11,682 nucleotides of DNA from Spirogloea muscicola (GCA_009602725.1 WELB01000007.1:1471261-1482942); one strand, 5' to 3'. Counted from the first letter of the stretch, positions 1-8,475 are shown. Made by a program: numbers and translations. The notes: generated by a model from the sequence alone, not told the origin.

Positions 1-33
1 GGCGCCGGCTAGCCGGGCGGCGCCGCCGGCACG
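1..33 (+). other. GC-rich sequence upstream of the HAC start
   Basis: The 33 bases before the chosen ATG are almost entirely G and C, with an in-frame TAG at 10-12. No TATA-like element is visible, and too little sequence is present to call a promoter. The TAG could also be part of an intron acceptor (ggctag), in which case the true start would lie further left, outside the window. Confidence 0.5.
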
Positions 34-3000
34 ATGCAGGCGAACGTGGTGCAGCGGCCGCGGCAGCAGCAGCAGCCGCCGCCGGGCGCCGCGGCGCTCG
101 GCGCCAATGCCTGGCGGACCTGGCAGACGGACGGCGACTCCTCGCTCCGCACCGCCGTGCTGCAGCAGATGTGAGCGCCCCCGCCGCGCGCACTGCTGGC
201 CAGCATGCTCTCGGGCCGGCACACACATTGCAGCTGCAGCACCGTTAACTAACAGCGCCGGGCTCTCGTCATGACCATCCACGGGTGGCCATGGAGGGTG
301 GGGGCTTCTCGTGACTCGTCATTGTGCTGCTGCCTTGGTTCAGCTTGTCCCTGTTCCAGCAGCGGCGGCCCCAGCAGCCCGCCAACCGGCTGACCGACTT
401 CGTCAAGTGCCTCGAGGACGAGCTGTACAAGGATGCCTCCTCAAAGGTTGGCCTTGCGCATGCCATCTCCGAGGGCCTGCCCTTTCGCTGCCTGCTGCTT
501 CGGTGGCAGAGCAAGCCATCGGCAAATTGCGGCATGGAATTGCCGCAGGCTGGGGCATAGTTGCGCGAGGAGTCAGGGGCCACTCCTTGCAAGCTCAGGG
601 CCAGAGTACAGGGTGCAGACAAGATGCCCTGAGTAGGGCAGGAAGGCGATGCCCATGTGACCACCAGGGGAGTCGAGGCGAGGAGCAGCTGACGAGGAGA
701 ACAAGCGGAGAGGGTTTATGCATCGTTCACTATGGCTCAGCCCCAGTAGCAGCTGTAGAATGTAAGGGAGCATGGCACGATGGCTCACCTTCATTTGTGT
801 GCTGCCGCAGGAGGTATATGCGGATGTCTCCACGCTGGAGCACCGGCTGCAGCAGGTCGCGAAGCGGATGATGCCCTCGGTCAACCGTGGCCAGGTTGCG
901 ACTGCCAATGGCGCAGGAGGGCAGGGCATGCAGATGCTTCAGAGGGCACCATCGCCGGCGTCGAGCTCCGCCATGGGCACGGGTGCCGGCATGATGCCCA
1001 CGCCCGGCTCCAACTCGATGCCGAGCGCCGTGGGAGGATTTGGCAGCAACATGATGGGGGCGCATCCTGGCAACATGATACCCACCCCTGGCGGAGTCAT
1101 CGGCGGCCTGCTGGTGCCGCAGCAGCAGCTGGCTTCGGCGAGGATGCCAGGGGGCATGGCGAACGGCCAGGGCTTCCCGTTGACCAATGGCACCATAATG
1201 AATGGCGTGGGGAGCTATGGCTCCACCAATGCCCTCCAGCAGCACCAGCAGAGCCTGCAGCTCCAGGCTCGCCAACGGCAGCAGACTCAGCAACTCCGCA
1301 TGCCAGGTGCACTCATATTTCTCATACCCTCATCTTCGGTGTCTGTCAAGGGCGGGTACCTATGTTGGACCTCAAGAGCGGCACTCTCATGCTCAGAGGA
1401 CTGCCAGTTAATTGAATCACTGTGTGATCTGGAGAAAGAGTGGAGGGGCATGGTGACCTGCATGTGCAACCCGCGTGCCTAAAAGTCTAATCAGCAGACT
1501 TGTCCTCGTCAGAGCCATCAGTATCATGAGTGGGGCAGCAATGTCAAAATGTCGCGCTTGCATTGTCATGATACAAGTCACTACCATCATTTCAACAAAT
1601 ATCTCTAACTTTTGCGTGATTGACTTCAGAGTTGTCCTAGTAAACAAGTCATGCACTTATGTGTGTTCAGGACATTTATGCTATCAAGTTCTGCAATCAG
1701 CATCAGTGAGGAGTCATTGAGGCATGTTGCTTTGTCTGGCTGCAGGTTCAATGGGCATGACAGCCATGGTGCAGAACCCCTCAAGCATGGCTATGAATGC
1801 TGCGGATCTGGGCGGAGGGCTCGGCAGCACGCCATCATTGATGGTGCCCACAGGGCCTGTGTCCGAGGGCCATCAACCCCTCAGCAAAATGATTCCAGTG
1901 CCTGGCCTAGCACCAATGCAGCAGCAGCAGCAGCACGATACTCAGCCGCCAGACCAGTTGCGCCACGGAACTACATATGCTGCAGCTCCTAGCACTACTA
2001 CGTCCGTGCAGCAGCAACAGCAGAAGCTTCAGCAGCAGGTGGGCAGCACCGCAATGAATCTGCTGCGACAGCAAGCTCTGGTGAAGGGCAAAGATGGGCT
2101 GGCAAATCTCTCGGCCAGCCCGCAGACGCTACCTGCCAGTGTGGATCAACATCTGCACTCACGGCAAGCTGGAGCACTGGAGCAGGCTGAAGGGCAGGGC
2201 CAAGGTCATGTGCAGGCGCCTGCGCAGGCTTCTCAACTGGTGCCAGGGCAGCCGCAGCCGCAGGCTCAGGGCCCGGCGCAATCTCAAGCTCAGGTGCAAG
2301 CACGGGTTCAGAAGCCAGGTCAGCTTCTGACTGTGACGCAAGCCCGTGCAGATGCTGGAGCAGCGGGGCCGCCAAGCACCACAGCTCCAGCGGTAGCTGT
2401 GGACCCCCAGCGGGCAGCTCAGTACCAGAAGCAGCAAAGATGGCTCCACTTTCTGCGACATGGGAGCAAATGCACGGCTCCCGAAGGCCAGTGCACGGCC
2501 ACGCTGCACTGCAGCATGGCACGCCAGCTGTGGGCTCACGTCTCCGCCTGCCGGGACCCTCAGTGCACATACCAGCGCTGCATCGCCACGCGGACGCTGC
2601 TTGAGCATCACAAGGGTTGCAGGGACACGAGGTGCCCCGTGTGTGAGCCAGTGAGGAGGGCTGTACATCAGCAGAGGGCATCAGCAGCCAACAATGCTGC
2701 GCAGGCGCAACAGGCCTCGCGGACTACGACTACTGGCTGCGGTTTGGCTGGGCAGGGGCCCGCTCAACCTGCTGGACCTCTGCCAGGCCCTAGCCAAGTT
2801 GCTGCTGCTGCAATGCACCAGCAGGAAGATATGGATGGCATGGGATCTCCAGGCTCAGCTGCATCGCCACCCCCAAGCAAGAAGCCAAAGATGACATCTG
2901 TGGCAGCTTCACTTGCGGGTGCTTATGTTGTGGAGCAGGAAAGAAATGCGAAGGCGAACGCGGGGTTTGCCACTGCCAAGCCCCACGGAGAGCAGGTGCC

Positions 3001-6000
3001 ATCTGCTCGAGTCAAGGCCGACGTGCCTGGTGTGAAAGTCGAGCCTCTTTCCAAGGTCGATCTCAGAGCAGAGGCAGGTCACGTGAAGCCAGAGGTGAAG
3101 CTGGAGGCAAGCAGCTCGGGCCCTACACATCGTCTTCCAGTCAAGGTCGAGTCTGTAACTATGAATGGCAAAGTGCCAAAGCAAGAGGCCAAGGCTGGGA
3201 GGCCCTTGGCGCAGCACGTAGCAGGTGCTCCTGTGGCACTCACCGCTGCCTCAGCCAGCCAGCGGGCTGCAGCCCAGGCGTCGTCCACGTCAGCCTTGGC
3301 AAATGCGTCAGCCATGGCGCCGAAAGCGAGGAAGAGTGGAGCAGCCTCGCTCATGGAGCTCTTCACTCCTCAGATGATCAGGGAGCACATCCGAGGCCTG
3401 AGACAGTGGGTGGGCCAGGTGAGCAGTGTGCACCCTGTGGACCAACTTCATGGTCCATTGTGTTCCCATACTTCTGACAGGGTTGCTGACCTTGACGTGA
3501 GAACCCCTGAAGTGGGGGGGAATGAAGCTGTGCATTCACAGTACATTATTACGTACCAGTTTTTGACTCCACGTTTGGTTGTATTGTGATTTGCAGAGCA
3601 AGGCTAGGGCAGAGAAGAATCAGGCAATGGAGCCGAATGAGAATGCATGCCCACTCTGTGCCATGGAGAGACTCTCCTTTGAGCCACCTCCAATATACTG
3701 CACTGCATGTGGATCACGGATCAAGAGGAATGCAGTGTACTACACTGTCGATATAGGAGAATCGAGGCACTACTTTTGCGGGCCTTGCTACGGTGATATT
3801 AAGGGCGATGTCGTGGAGATGGAAGGATCAACCTATCAAAAGGCTAGGTTGGAGAAGCGGAAAAATGACGAAGAAACAGAGGAAGGGGTGAGTGCTGCTG
3901 ATTCACTGTACTCTTGCACATTTGTTCAAATATTTTGGCCCTTGACTTGTATTCCCTCTGTTAATGAGAGGAACATACTGTTGATAATATAGACGATTCA
4001 AATTTAAACAACCCTTAAGTTGTGCTCATGTTGTTGTCAGTGACATGAATGATTGCCTTCTCCTGGTGCAGTGGGTGGAATGCGATGAATGCAAGAAGTG
4101 GCAACATCAAATATGCGCTCTCTTCAATGCCCGTCGCAATGAGGGCGGCGAGGCTGCATACACTTGCCCAGAATGTTGTTGCAGGGAAATGGAAGCTGGC
4201 AATCGACAACCGCTTCCCCCATCTGCTGTTCTTGGAGCCAAGGACCTTCCGAAGACAGTCCTTAGCGACCACTTAGAGAGAAGACTGACAGTGAAGCTTG
4301 AGCAGGAGAGGAAGGAAAGGGCAGCGCGGTCAGGACATCCACCAGAGGAGGTGATCACATGGCTTAAGTATGCGGTGTTAGGCATAAGGGACGCAGCCGC
4401 ACGCATCGCCAGCTACCGCCTTCTGATGCTATCAGCTGCATAAGTGTGTCTTGGATAATTGCCTATGGGATTTGATGCTTACTGCATTGTCTTGATGGAG
4501 CAGGTTCCTGCAGCTGAAGCGCTTGTGGTGAGGGTGGTTTCATCGGTTGACAAGAAACTGGAAACCAAGCCAAGATTCCTAGAAATTTTCCAGGAGCATG
4601 ACTATGCCTCTGAATTTGCATACAAGTCCAAGGTAGGTCACCATCAGCAATGTGCCCTATATGCAGATTTGCTATCATTTGTACCTAAATTTGCAGGTCT
4701 TTGTGAGCTTTAATACCTCCAGCTTCTCGCACCCTTGCTTGTGTGCTAAGTGCTGCACAACTTCCAAAGGCTGCAGTAAATATCTACGCGGGGAGCAAGA
4801 CCTTTTATAATTTGCTGCGAAGGCAATTGTTTCAAGCTGTTGCGCTGGTATTTAAGGTGTGGGCTTGTTCGTCTGTCTAGGTCGTCCTCCTCTTCCAACG
4901 GATAGAAGGCGTGGAGGTGTGCCTCTTTGGAATGTATGTGCAAGAGTTTGGAGCAGATTGTGCTCAACCAAACCACAGAAGAGTCTACCTATCCTATCTG
5001 GATTCTGTGAAGTACTTCCGGCCAGACGTCAGGACAGTGTCTGGAGACGCGCTTCGCACATACATATACCATGAGATTCTGGTATGGCGAATTGCAGTGC
5101 TTGAAGGTCCTTTTGCACACTCTGTGCTCAAATTATGCTGGGTATTTTGTAACGTGCTTGAATACGCTGTAACTGCTGCCTGAGTATTGGCATGTCTATA
5201 TGTGCAGATTGCGTATTTAGACTTCTGCAAGCTGCGGGGATTTAGCAGCTGCTACATTTGGGCTTGTCCACCGCTGAAAGGGGAGGATTACATACTCTAC
5301 TGCCATCCAGAGATACAGAAGACTCCCAAGTCTGACAAGCTTCGAGAGTGGTGTGTACAACTAATTTCCCCGAAGTGCTCCTTTTAGCTATGGCAAAAGT
5401 CTGGCAAATGTCAAAACACACCAAACTTCAAGAATCTCTTTCTACCTTTTGAGCAACAACTGAAGTTGTGGTTGCAAGCAACTTGATGCATTCATAGAGG
5501 CTAATTAAGTTGTTGTGTGGTTGTAGGTATCTCTCAATGTTGCGAAAGGCAGCCAATGAGGGCATTGTGGTGGAGACCGTAAATCTCTACGACACATTCT
5601 TTGTGACCACGGGAGAGAGCAGGGCAAGGGTCACAGCTGCCAGGCTACCATATTTCGATGGAGACTACTGGCCTGGTGCTGCTGAGGACATGATTCTCCA
5701 GCTTCAGGTCCTCCTCCTATGCATATGTCCCAAAGTTTTGCTAGTCTTCGTGTTCAGATGCAGCTGCTCTAGCCTGCATCTGAACATAGTACCTTATTGA
5801 GATACAGGAGGAAGGGAAGGAGGACGCAAAAAAGAAGACCCTGAAGAAGGGAAAGAAGCAGACCAAGGCTGCACCTAAGAAGCGTGGTGGGAAGAGCCTG
5901 CCAGAGCCAGAGGAGCTGCCTGCCAATGCTTCCTTGGACCTTCAGCTCATGCACAAGGTATGTGTTGGCACAGGCAAGCTACTTCATGTTGAGATGCTTG

Positions 6001-7768
6001 CAACATTGCAGCTGTAACTTCCTAGGGCCAGGGCTAATTCTTGCACATCGGGTCTGTCATGTCAAGACTTTGGCTGTCCTCTGACTTGTTTTGACGATTA
6101 CTTTATGCCCCTCTCTAATTGGACTTATCATAGCATGGTTTAAGACTTCTAGCTGACTGATTGACGTCATCAAATCCAGCTGGGGGAGTCAATACTGCCC
6201 ATGAAGGAGGACTTCATCATGGTCCATCTGCATCACTGTTGCACCCATTGTCGAAACTTCATAACATCTGGGTTCCGCTATTATTGTGCCCAATGCCCCT
6301 CCTTCAATTTGTGTCGGAGGTTAGCACGTTAGAACCATACTTATGTTGATGGTCAATGTGCTTCCTTGAATTCCTCTTTGCATGTTCAATTACTGCAATG
6401 TTTGAGATACCTAGATACATGACACCTCACTAGTCATTCAGCACGTATAGCAGCACCTGTTGATGGTCTATTACTTCTTGGTTGGCACAGTTGCTATGAT
6501 GCTGAAGTCCGAAGGGATGAGAAAGATAGACATCCGATAGCAGCGAAAGAAGCCCATCCATTGATTATGGTCAGAATCTTCTCTTGGGACCCCTATATAT
6601 CTTCTTTGTCATTGAGTCGAGCTGCAAACCGAATGAAGCTGAGGCCTCAGCATATCGTGGACGGCTGAGGTCCTTGCTGGACTGGGGTGTAGTCTTATCA
6701 AAGAGAAGCATTTCCTTATGTTGCCCCTCAATAATGTACCTGCTCATTATCATCTGAGTCCGTGCTGTATGAGCTGCAGGAGAAGGTGGTGGATGCGCCA
6801 GCCGAGACGAGGGATCAAGATGAGATTATGGAGTCCGAATTTTTTGACACAAGACAAGCATTCCTCTCTCTCTGCCAGGGCAACCACTATCAGTATGACA
6901 CCCTGCGGCGGGCCAAGCACTCCAGCATGATGGTCTTGTACCACTTGCACAACCCAACAGCCCCAGCATTCGTGTGCACTTGCAATAAGTGCCAGAAGGA
7001 CATTGAGACTGGTGCTGGCTGGCGGTGTGATGTCTGCCCCGATTTTGACCTCTGCAACTTGTGCTATGAGTCACACAAGCATCCGCACAAGCTCGTGCCT
7101 CATCCATCAGCTCAAGACCGCAACGCACAGAATAAGGAGGCCCGTCAGCAGCGAGTGTTGCAGGTAATAGGGTTGTCCCTTATTTGGAGCAACTGCGTAG
7201 TCCAATCTGGTCCATATATGCAGACCGTCATTTCCTATTATTATGAAGGGCTACTTATCAAAGTTGTGCTTTGACTCCTTGCAGCTACGGAAGATGATGG
7301 AGCTGCTGGGACATGCGTCCGTGTGTACCATCAGGCAGAACTGCGGGTATCCCAAGTGCAGCAGCGTTAAGCGATTGTTCTGGCATGGAAGGATGTGCAA
7401 CATCAGAGTGGCGGGGGGCTGCACGCTCTGCAAGCGCATGTGGACTCTCCTTCAGCTCCATGCACGATCCTGCAAGGAGCCTGGGTGCCGAGTGCCTCGG
7501 TGCAAGTAAGGCGTACAGCCTAGCTTGGCCCACTTATTGTTGCTTCCTTGTCATTTGGGTCTTTGAAGAATCATTCACAGCTATGCGAAAGCTCTCATGC
7601 TATGCTTTCCATGACTAAATATAGTCGCATGGCTTTGCTGTTGTGCTGTGTAGAGACTTGAAGGACCATTTGAAGCGATTAACGCTACAGATGGAGTCAA
7701 GGCGGCGAGCAGCAGTCAATGAGATGCTGCGGCAACGAGCTGCTGAGGCCGCGGCAGAGAGATCATAG
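34..7768 (+). CDS. HAC: CBP/p300-type histone acetyltransferase, plant HAC family (16 exons, 1573 aa)
   Basis: Nuclear transcriptional coactivator that acetylates histone lysines from acetyl-CoA. Exons: 34-170, 344-446, 811-1306, 1746-3418, 3597-3887, 4072-4350, 4504-4632, 4881-5081, 5208-5350, 5527-5707, 5808-5957, 6180-6319, 6491-6569, 6780-7163, 7285-7505, 7654-7768. All introns are GT-AG and the joined frame stays open to TAG at 7766-7768. Domains by residue: KIX-like 27-104, MIPxPG motifs 141-299, Gln/Ala-rich to about 460, TAZ1 475-552, SUMO motifs 675-727, PHD/RING-like 821-937, HAT about 957-1399 with ZZ1 inserted at 1280-1331, ZZ2 1402-1444, TAZ2 about 1453-1550. Catalytic equivalents are Trp1121 and Tyr1152. 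No bromodomain, as in plant HACs. ATG at 34 is the first Met after an in-frame TAG at 10-12; an upstream exon cannot be excluded. The exon 11 acceptor could instead be before 5802, adding Ile-Gln. Family identity is certain; a few junctions are inferred. Confidence 0.93.
112..882 (+). other. KIX-like domain of the HAC protein (across exons 1-3)
   Basis: Residues about 27-104. The domain starts at AWRTWQTDG, continues through [18 protein letters not shown] and [16 protein letters not shown], and ends with [20 protein letters not shown]. This pattern of helices, including a conserved Tyr before a TLE.RL helix, matches the N-terminal KIX-like region of land-plant HAC proteins as I remember it. 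KIX domains bind short activation-domain helices of transcription factors. Two introns interrupt it (171-343, phase 2, and 447-810, phase 0). The homology running across both junctions supports the splice choices. In particular, the acceptor ending at 343 gives Ile46 and keeps the frame, whereas the acceptor ending at 359 brings a stop into frame. Confidence 0.75.
991..1906 (+). other. Three MIPxPG-type short motifs in the HAC N-terminal region
   Basis: MMPTPG at 991-1008 (residues 141-146), MIPTPG at 1075-1092 (residues 169-174) and MIPVPG at 1889-1906 (residues 294-299). The stretch around them is rich in Gly, Met, Asn and Ser and is probably disordered. MIPTPG motifs recur in the same part of land-plant HAC proteins, from my recall of that family. 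Their function is unknown to me. The 439-base intron 3 (1307-1745) separates the second and third copies; I see no gene within that intron. Confidence 0.7.
1918..1935 (+). repeat. (GCA)6 trinucleotide microsatellite coding for polyGln
   Basis: Six uninterrupted GCA units, read in the HAC frame as five CAG glutamine codons after Met and before His. Shorter interrupted CAG/CAA runs follow nearby (about 2008-2038), and exon 1 has four CAG codons followed by three CCG codons at about 64-84. Glutamine-rich tracts are usual in CBP/p300-type coactivators. This run is a likely length-polymorphic site between strains. Confidence 0.8.
2180..2335 (+). other. Gln/Ala/Pro low-complexity segment of HAC
   Basis: Roughly 50 residues before TAZ1 are dominated by alternating Gln and Ala, with Pro, Gly and Val (for example [19 protein letters not shown]). 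There is no zinc ligand or hydrophobic core, so it is probably a disordered linker. The alternation of Q-A and Q-V over about 20 residues is more regular than the surrounding Q-rich sequence. The repetitive composition also opens long reading frames on the opposite strand (1998-2681, 2159-2668), which I treat as artefacts. Confidence 0.6.
2432..2665 (+). other. TAZ1 zinc-finger domain of HAC
   Basis: Residues 475-552, wholly inside exon 4. It begins [14 protein letters not shown] and ends [12 protein letters not shown]. Candidate zinc ligands in order are Cys488, Cys495, His500, Cys501, His510, Cys514, Cys519, Cys524, His533/534, Cys537, Cys542 and Cys545, which fits the repeated HCCC ligand sets of TAZ domains. 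TAZ1 is a protein-interaction surface for transcription-factor activation domains. It is followed by a proline/alanine-rich linker with a basic PSKKPK segment that could serve as a nuclear localisation signal. Confidence 0.88.
3032..3187 (+). other. Cluster of SUMO-acceptor consensus motifs in the HAC linker
   Basis: Four exact psi-K-x-E motifs lie within 38 residues: VKVE (Lys676), VKPE (Lys693), VKLE (Lys697) and VKVE (Lys712). A near match VKAD precedes them and PKQE (Lys724) follows. The stretch is acidic-basic mixed and lies between TAZ1 and the PHD module. Human p300 carries repeated psi-K-x-E sites in its CRD1 repression region, which is also N-terminal to the HAT. Modification here is inferred from motif and position only. 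Confidence 0.6.
3648..4182 (+). other. PHD/RING-like zinc module of HAC (exons 5-6)
   Basis: Residues 821-937. First set of ligands: Cys821, Cys824, Cys838, Cys841, His861, Cys864 and Cys867. Second set: Cys904, Cys907, His912, Cys915, Cys932 and Cys935. The sequence around [15 protein letters not shown], then [19 protein letters not shown], is almost the same as I recall from land-plant HAC proteins. The family usually has Trp where this protein has Gly900, directly at the exon 5/6 junction. The module packs against the HAT domain and is thought to regulate it and read chromatin. Confidence 0.85.
5808..5957 (+). other. Exon 11 of HAC: lysine-rich autoregulatory loop
   Basis: Residues 1212-1261. 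Twelve lysines and one arginine fall within residues 1215-1240, followed by an acidic/proline stretch. In p300 the equivalent basic loop between the two halves of the HAT fold is autoacetylated and relieves inhibition. It may also act as a nuclear localisation signal. The exon has phase 0 at both ends (150 nt), so its loss would keep the frame. Its flanking signals look weak: donor CAG/GTCCTC upstream, and a purine-rich acceptor with two choices (before 5802 or before 5808). Confidence 0.72.
6234..6560 (+). other. ZZ-type zinc finger 1 of HAC (inserted in HAT)
   Basis: Residues 1280-1331, split by the 171-base intron 12 within the codon for Ser1308. Ligand candidates: Cys1282, Cys1285, Cys1297, Cys1300, Cys1306, Cys1309, His1322 and His1330. 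The CxxC spacing followed by two histidines fits ZZ fingers. This copy lies between HAT segments that are contiguous in animal p300, so it is a lineage-specific insertion shared with plant HACs. Confidence 0.75.
6981..7109 (+). other. ZZ-type zinc finger 2 of HAC
   Basis: Residues 1402-1444 inside exon 14. Ligands Cys1402, Cys1405, Cys1417, Cys1420, Cys1426 and Cys1429, then a His-rich end ([13 protein letters not shown]). It directly follows the end of the HAT domain, the place where p300 has its single ZZ finger. In animal p300/CBP this finger binds the histone H3 tail or SUMO1. Confidence 0.85.
7134..7696 (+). other. TAZ2 zinc-finger domain of HAC
   Basis: Residues about 1453-1550, across exons 14-16. 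Recognisable features: [43 protein letters not shown] and [14 protein letters not shown], with repeated HCCC zinc ligands. The C-terminal tail is a basic and alanine-rich helix ending AAERS. The exon 15/16 junction splits the Lys1536 codon; without splicing the frame stops at once at TAA 7507-7509. TAZ2 binds transcription-factor activation domains. Confidence 0.88.
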
Positions 7769-8207
7769 CCCTCACTCAGTGGTCCATTAGTATATCCCCG
7801 TGCACTTCCTTAATCACCTTTAGCTGGTACAGCTGCTGTGGTAGGGCCTCTGGGATCCTTAACTCTGCCAAATTGCAGAGCTCAGCAATTCAAGAAATCT
7901 GGGGATAGATGGCTATCGGAAATTCACACAGATGGAAGCCTGCTTGAAGAGAGGCATGTCGGACCCCTTGCTGTTCATGTCCAGCACCCGTTGACCTGAA
8001 ACCCCCAATTTCTCAACCAGCTACAATTCTTTCCTGAAGTCTGCCCTCCATAATGGTGTGTTTGGCGGATCAGCTTCTCACTGTGAGCACAATGACTTAG
8101 TCATGCAAATCTGCAGCGTGACTCTTGGGCTTGAAATCATCCATGCCAACCACATATTCTCTGCAGGTGAATGCCTACTAAAGCTTCAACTGCGGATGAT
8201 ACAATCT

Positions 8208-8212
8208 TGTAA
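8208..8212 (+). terminator. Candidate TGTAA polyadenylation signal for HAC (proximal)
   Basis: TGTAA is the usual polyadenylation element in chlorophyte algae, normally 10-20 bases before the cleavage site. This one lies about 440 bases after the HAC stop codon. The pentamer also occurs by chance in several introns, so position is the main support. Confidence 0.4.
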
Positions 8213-8470
8213 GCAACCGTAAGCCATGTACAACTTCACAGGAGCTCGGTACTGTGCTACGACAATTGCAAACCCAGGGTGTCTGAGTCTGCTCAAGCCA
8301 GTGTGATTGCCCTGAATTATACCCAAGGTTGACAGCCGGAATTCAAACCCTGAGCTATCACATGTCTATCAACAAAAAATTGCTCAATGCATCCTTGCTA
8401 CAATGCCAAGTGGCAACGATTGCGTAGCCTTCATGTTGGATGGTGGGGATAAGTGTGGCTTGTCACGTGC

Positions 8471-8475
8471 TGTAA
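8471..8475 (+). terminator. Candidate TGTAA polyadenylation signal for HAC (distal)
   Basis: This forms the left half of the perfect palindrome TGTAATTACA. If used, the HAC 3' UTR would be about 700 bases long and would end within roughly 170 bases of the COQ8 stop codon, overlapping the COQ8 3' UTR. Confidence 0.35.

Larger units (their letters stand above)
4243..6974 (+). other. HAT (KAT11/p300-type) catalytic domain
   Basis: Residues about 957-1399, spread over exons 6-14. Recognisable blocks: [109 protein letters not shown] and [19 protein letters not shown]. Trp1121 and Tyr1152 correspond to p300 Trp1436 and Tyr1467; both pairs are 31 residues apart. A lysine-rich loop (residues 1212-1241) matches the p300 autoacetylation loop in place and character. 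Compared with p300, a whole ZZ-like finger is inserted between that loop and the last HAT segment, as in plant HACs. Confidence 0.9.

Noticed and set aside
360-446. Alternative exon 2 acceptor ending at 359
   Set aside because: Joined to the phase of exon 1 it reads into a TGA near 391; the acceptor ending at 343 keeps the KIX-like frame open.
311-871. 186-codon plus-strand open frame overlapping HAC exons 2 and 3
   Set aside because: It is out of frame with the KIX-like coding exons, runs through introns, and its protein has no family signature.
730-1293. 187-codon minus-strand open frame opposite HAC exon 3
   Set aside because: His/Arg/Gly-rich shadow of the real coding exon; it spans an intron boundary.
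1307-1745. Search for a nested gene in the longest HAC intron (439 bases)
   Set aside because: Only short unrelated open frames are present; no RNA gene structure or repeat was recognised.
2159-2668. 169-codon minus-strand open frame opposite TAZ1
   Set aside because: It overlaps a well-supported zinc domain on the other strand and has no recognisable motif.
1998-2681. 227-codon minus-strand open frame opposite HAC exon 4
   Set aside because: It is a shadow of the Gln/Ala-rich and TAZ1 codons; GC-rich repetitive codons open the complementary frame, and the product is low-complexity.
8159-8166. Possible intron acceptor (ctctgcag) in the HAC 3' UTR
   Set aside because: No partner donor stands out, and there is no coding frame to support it; the sequence is too short to judge.
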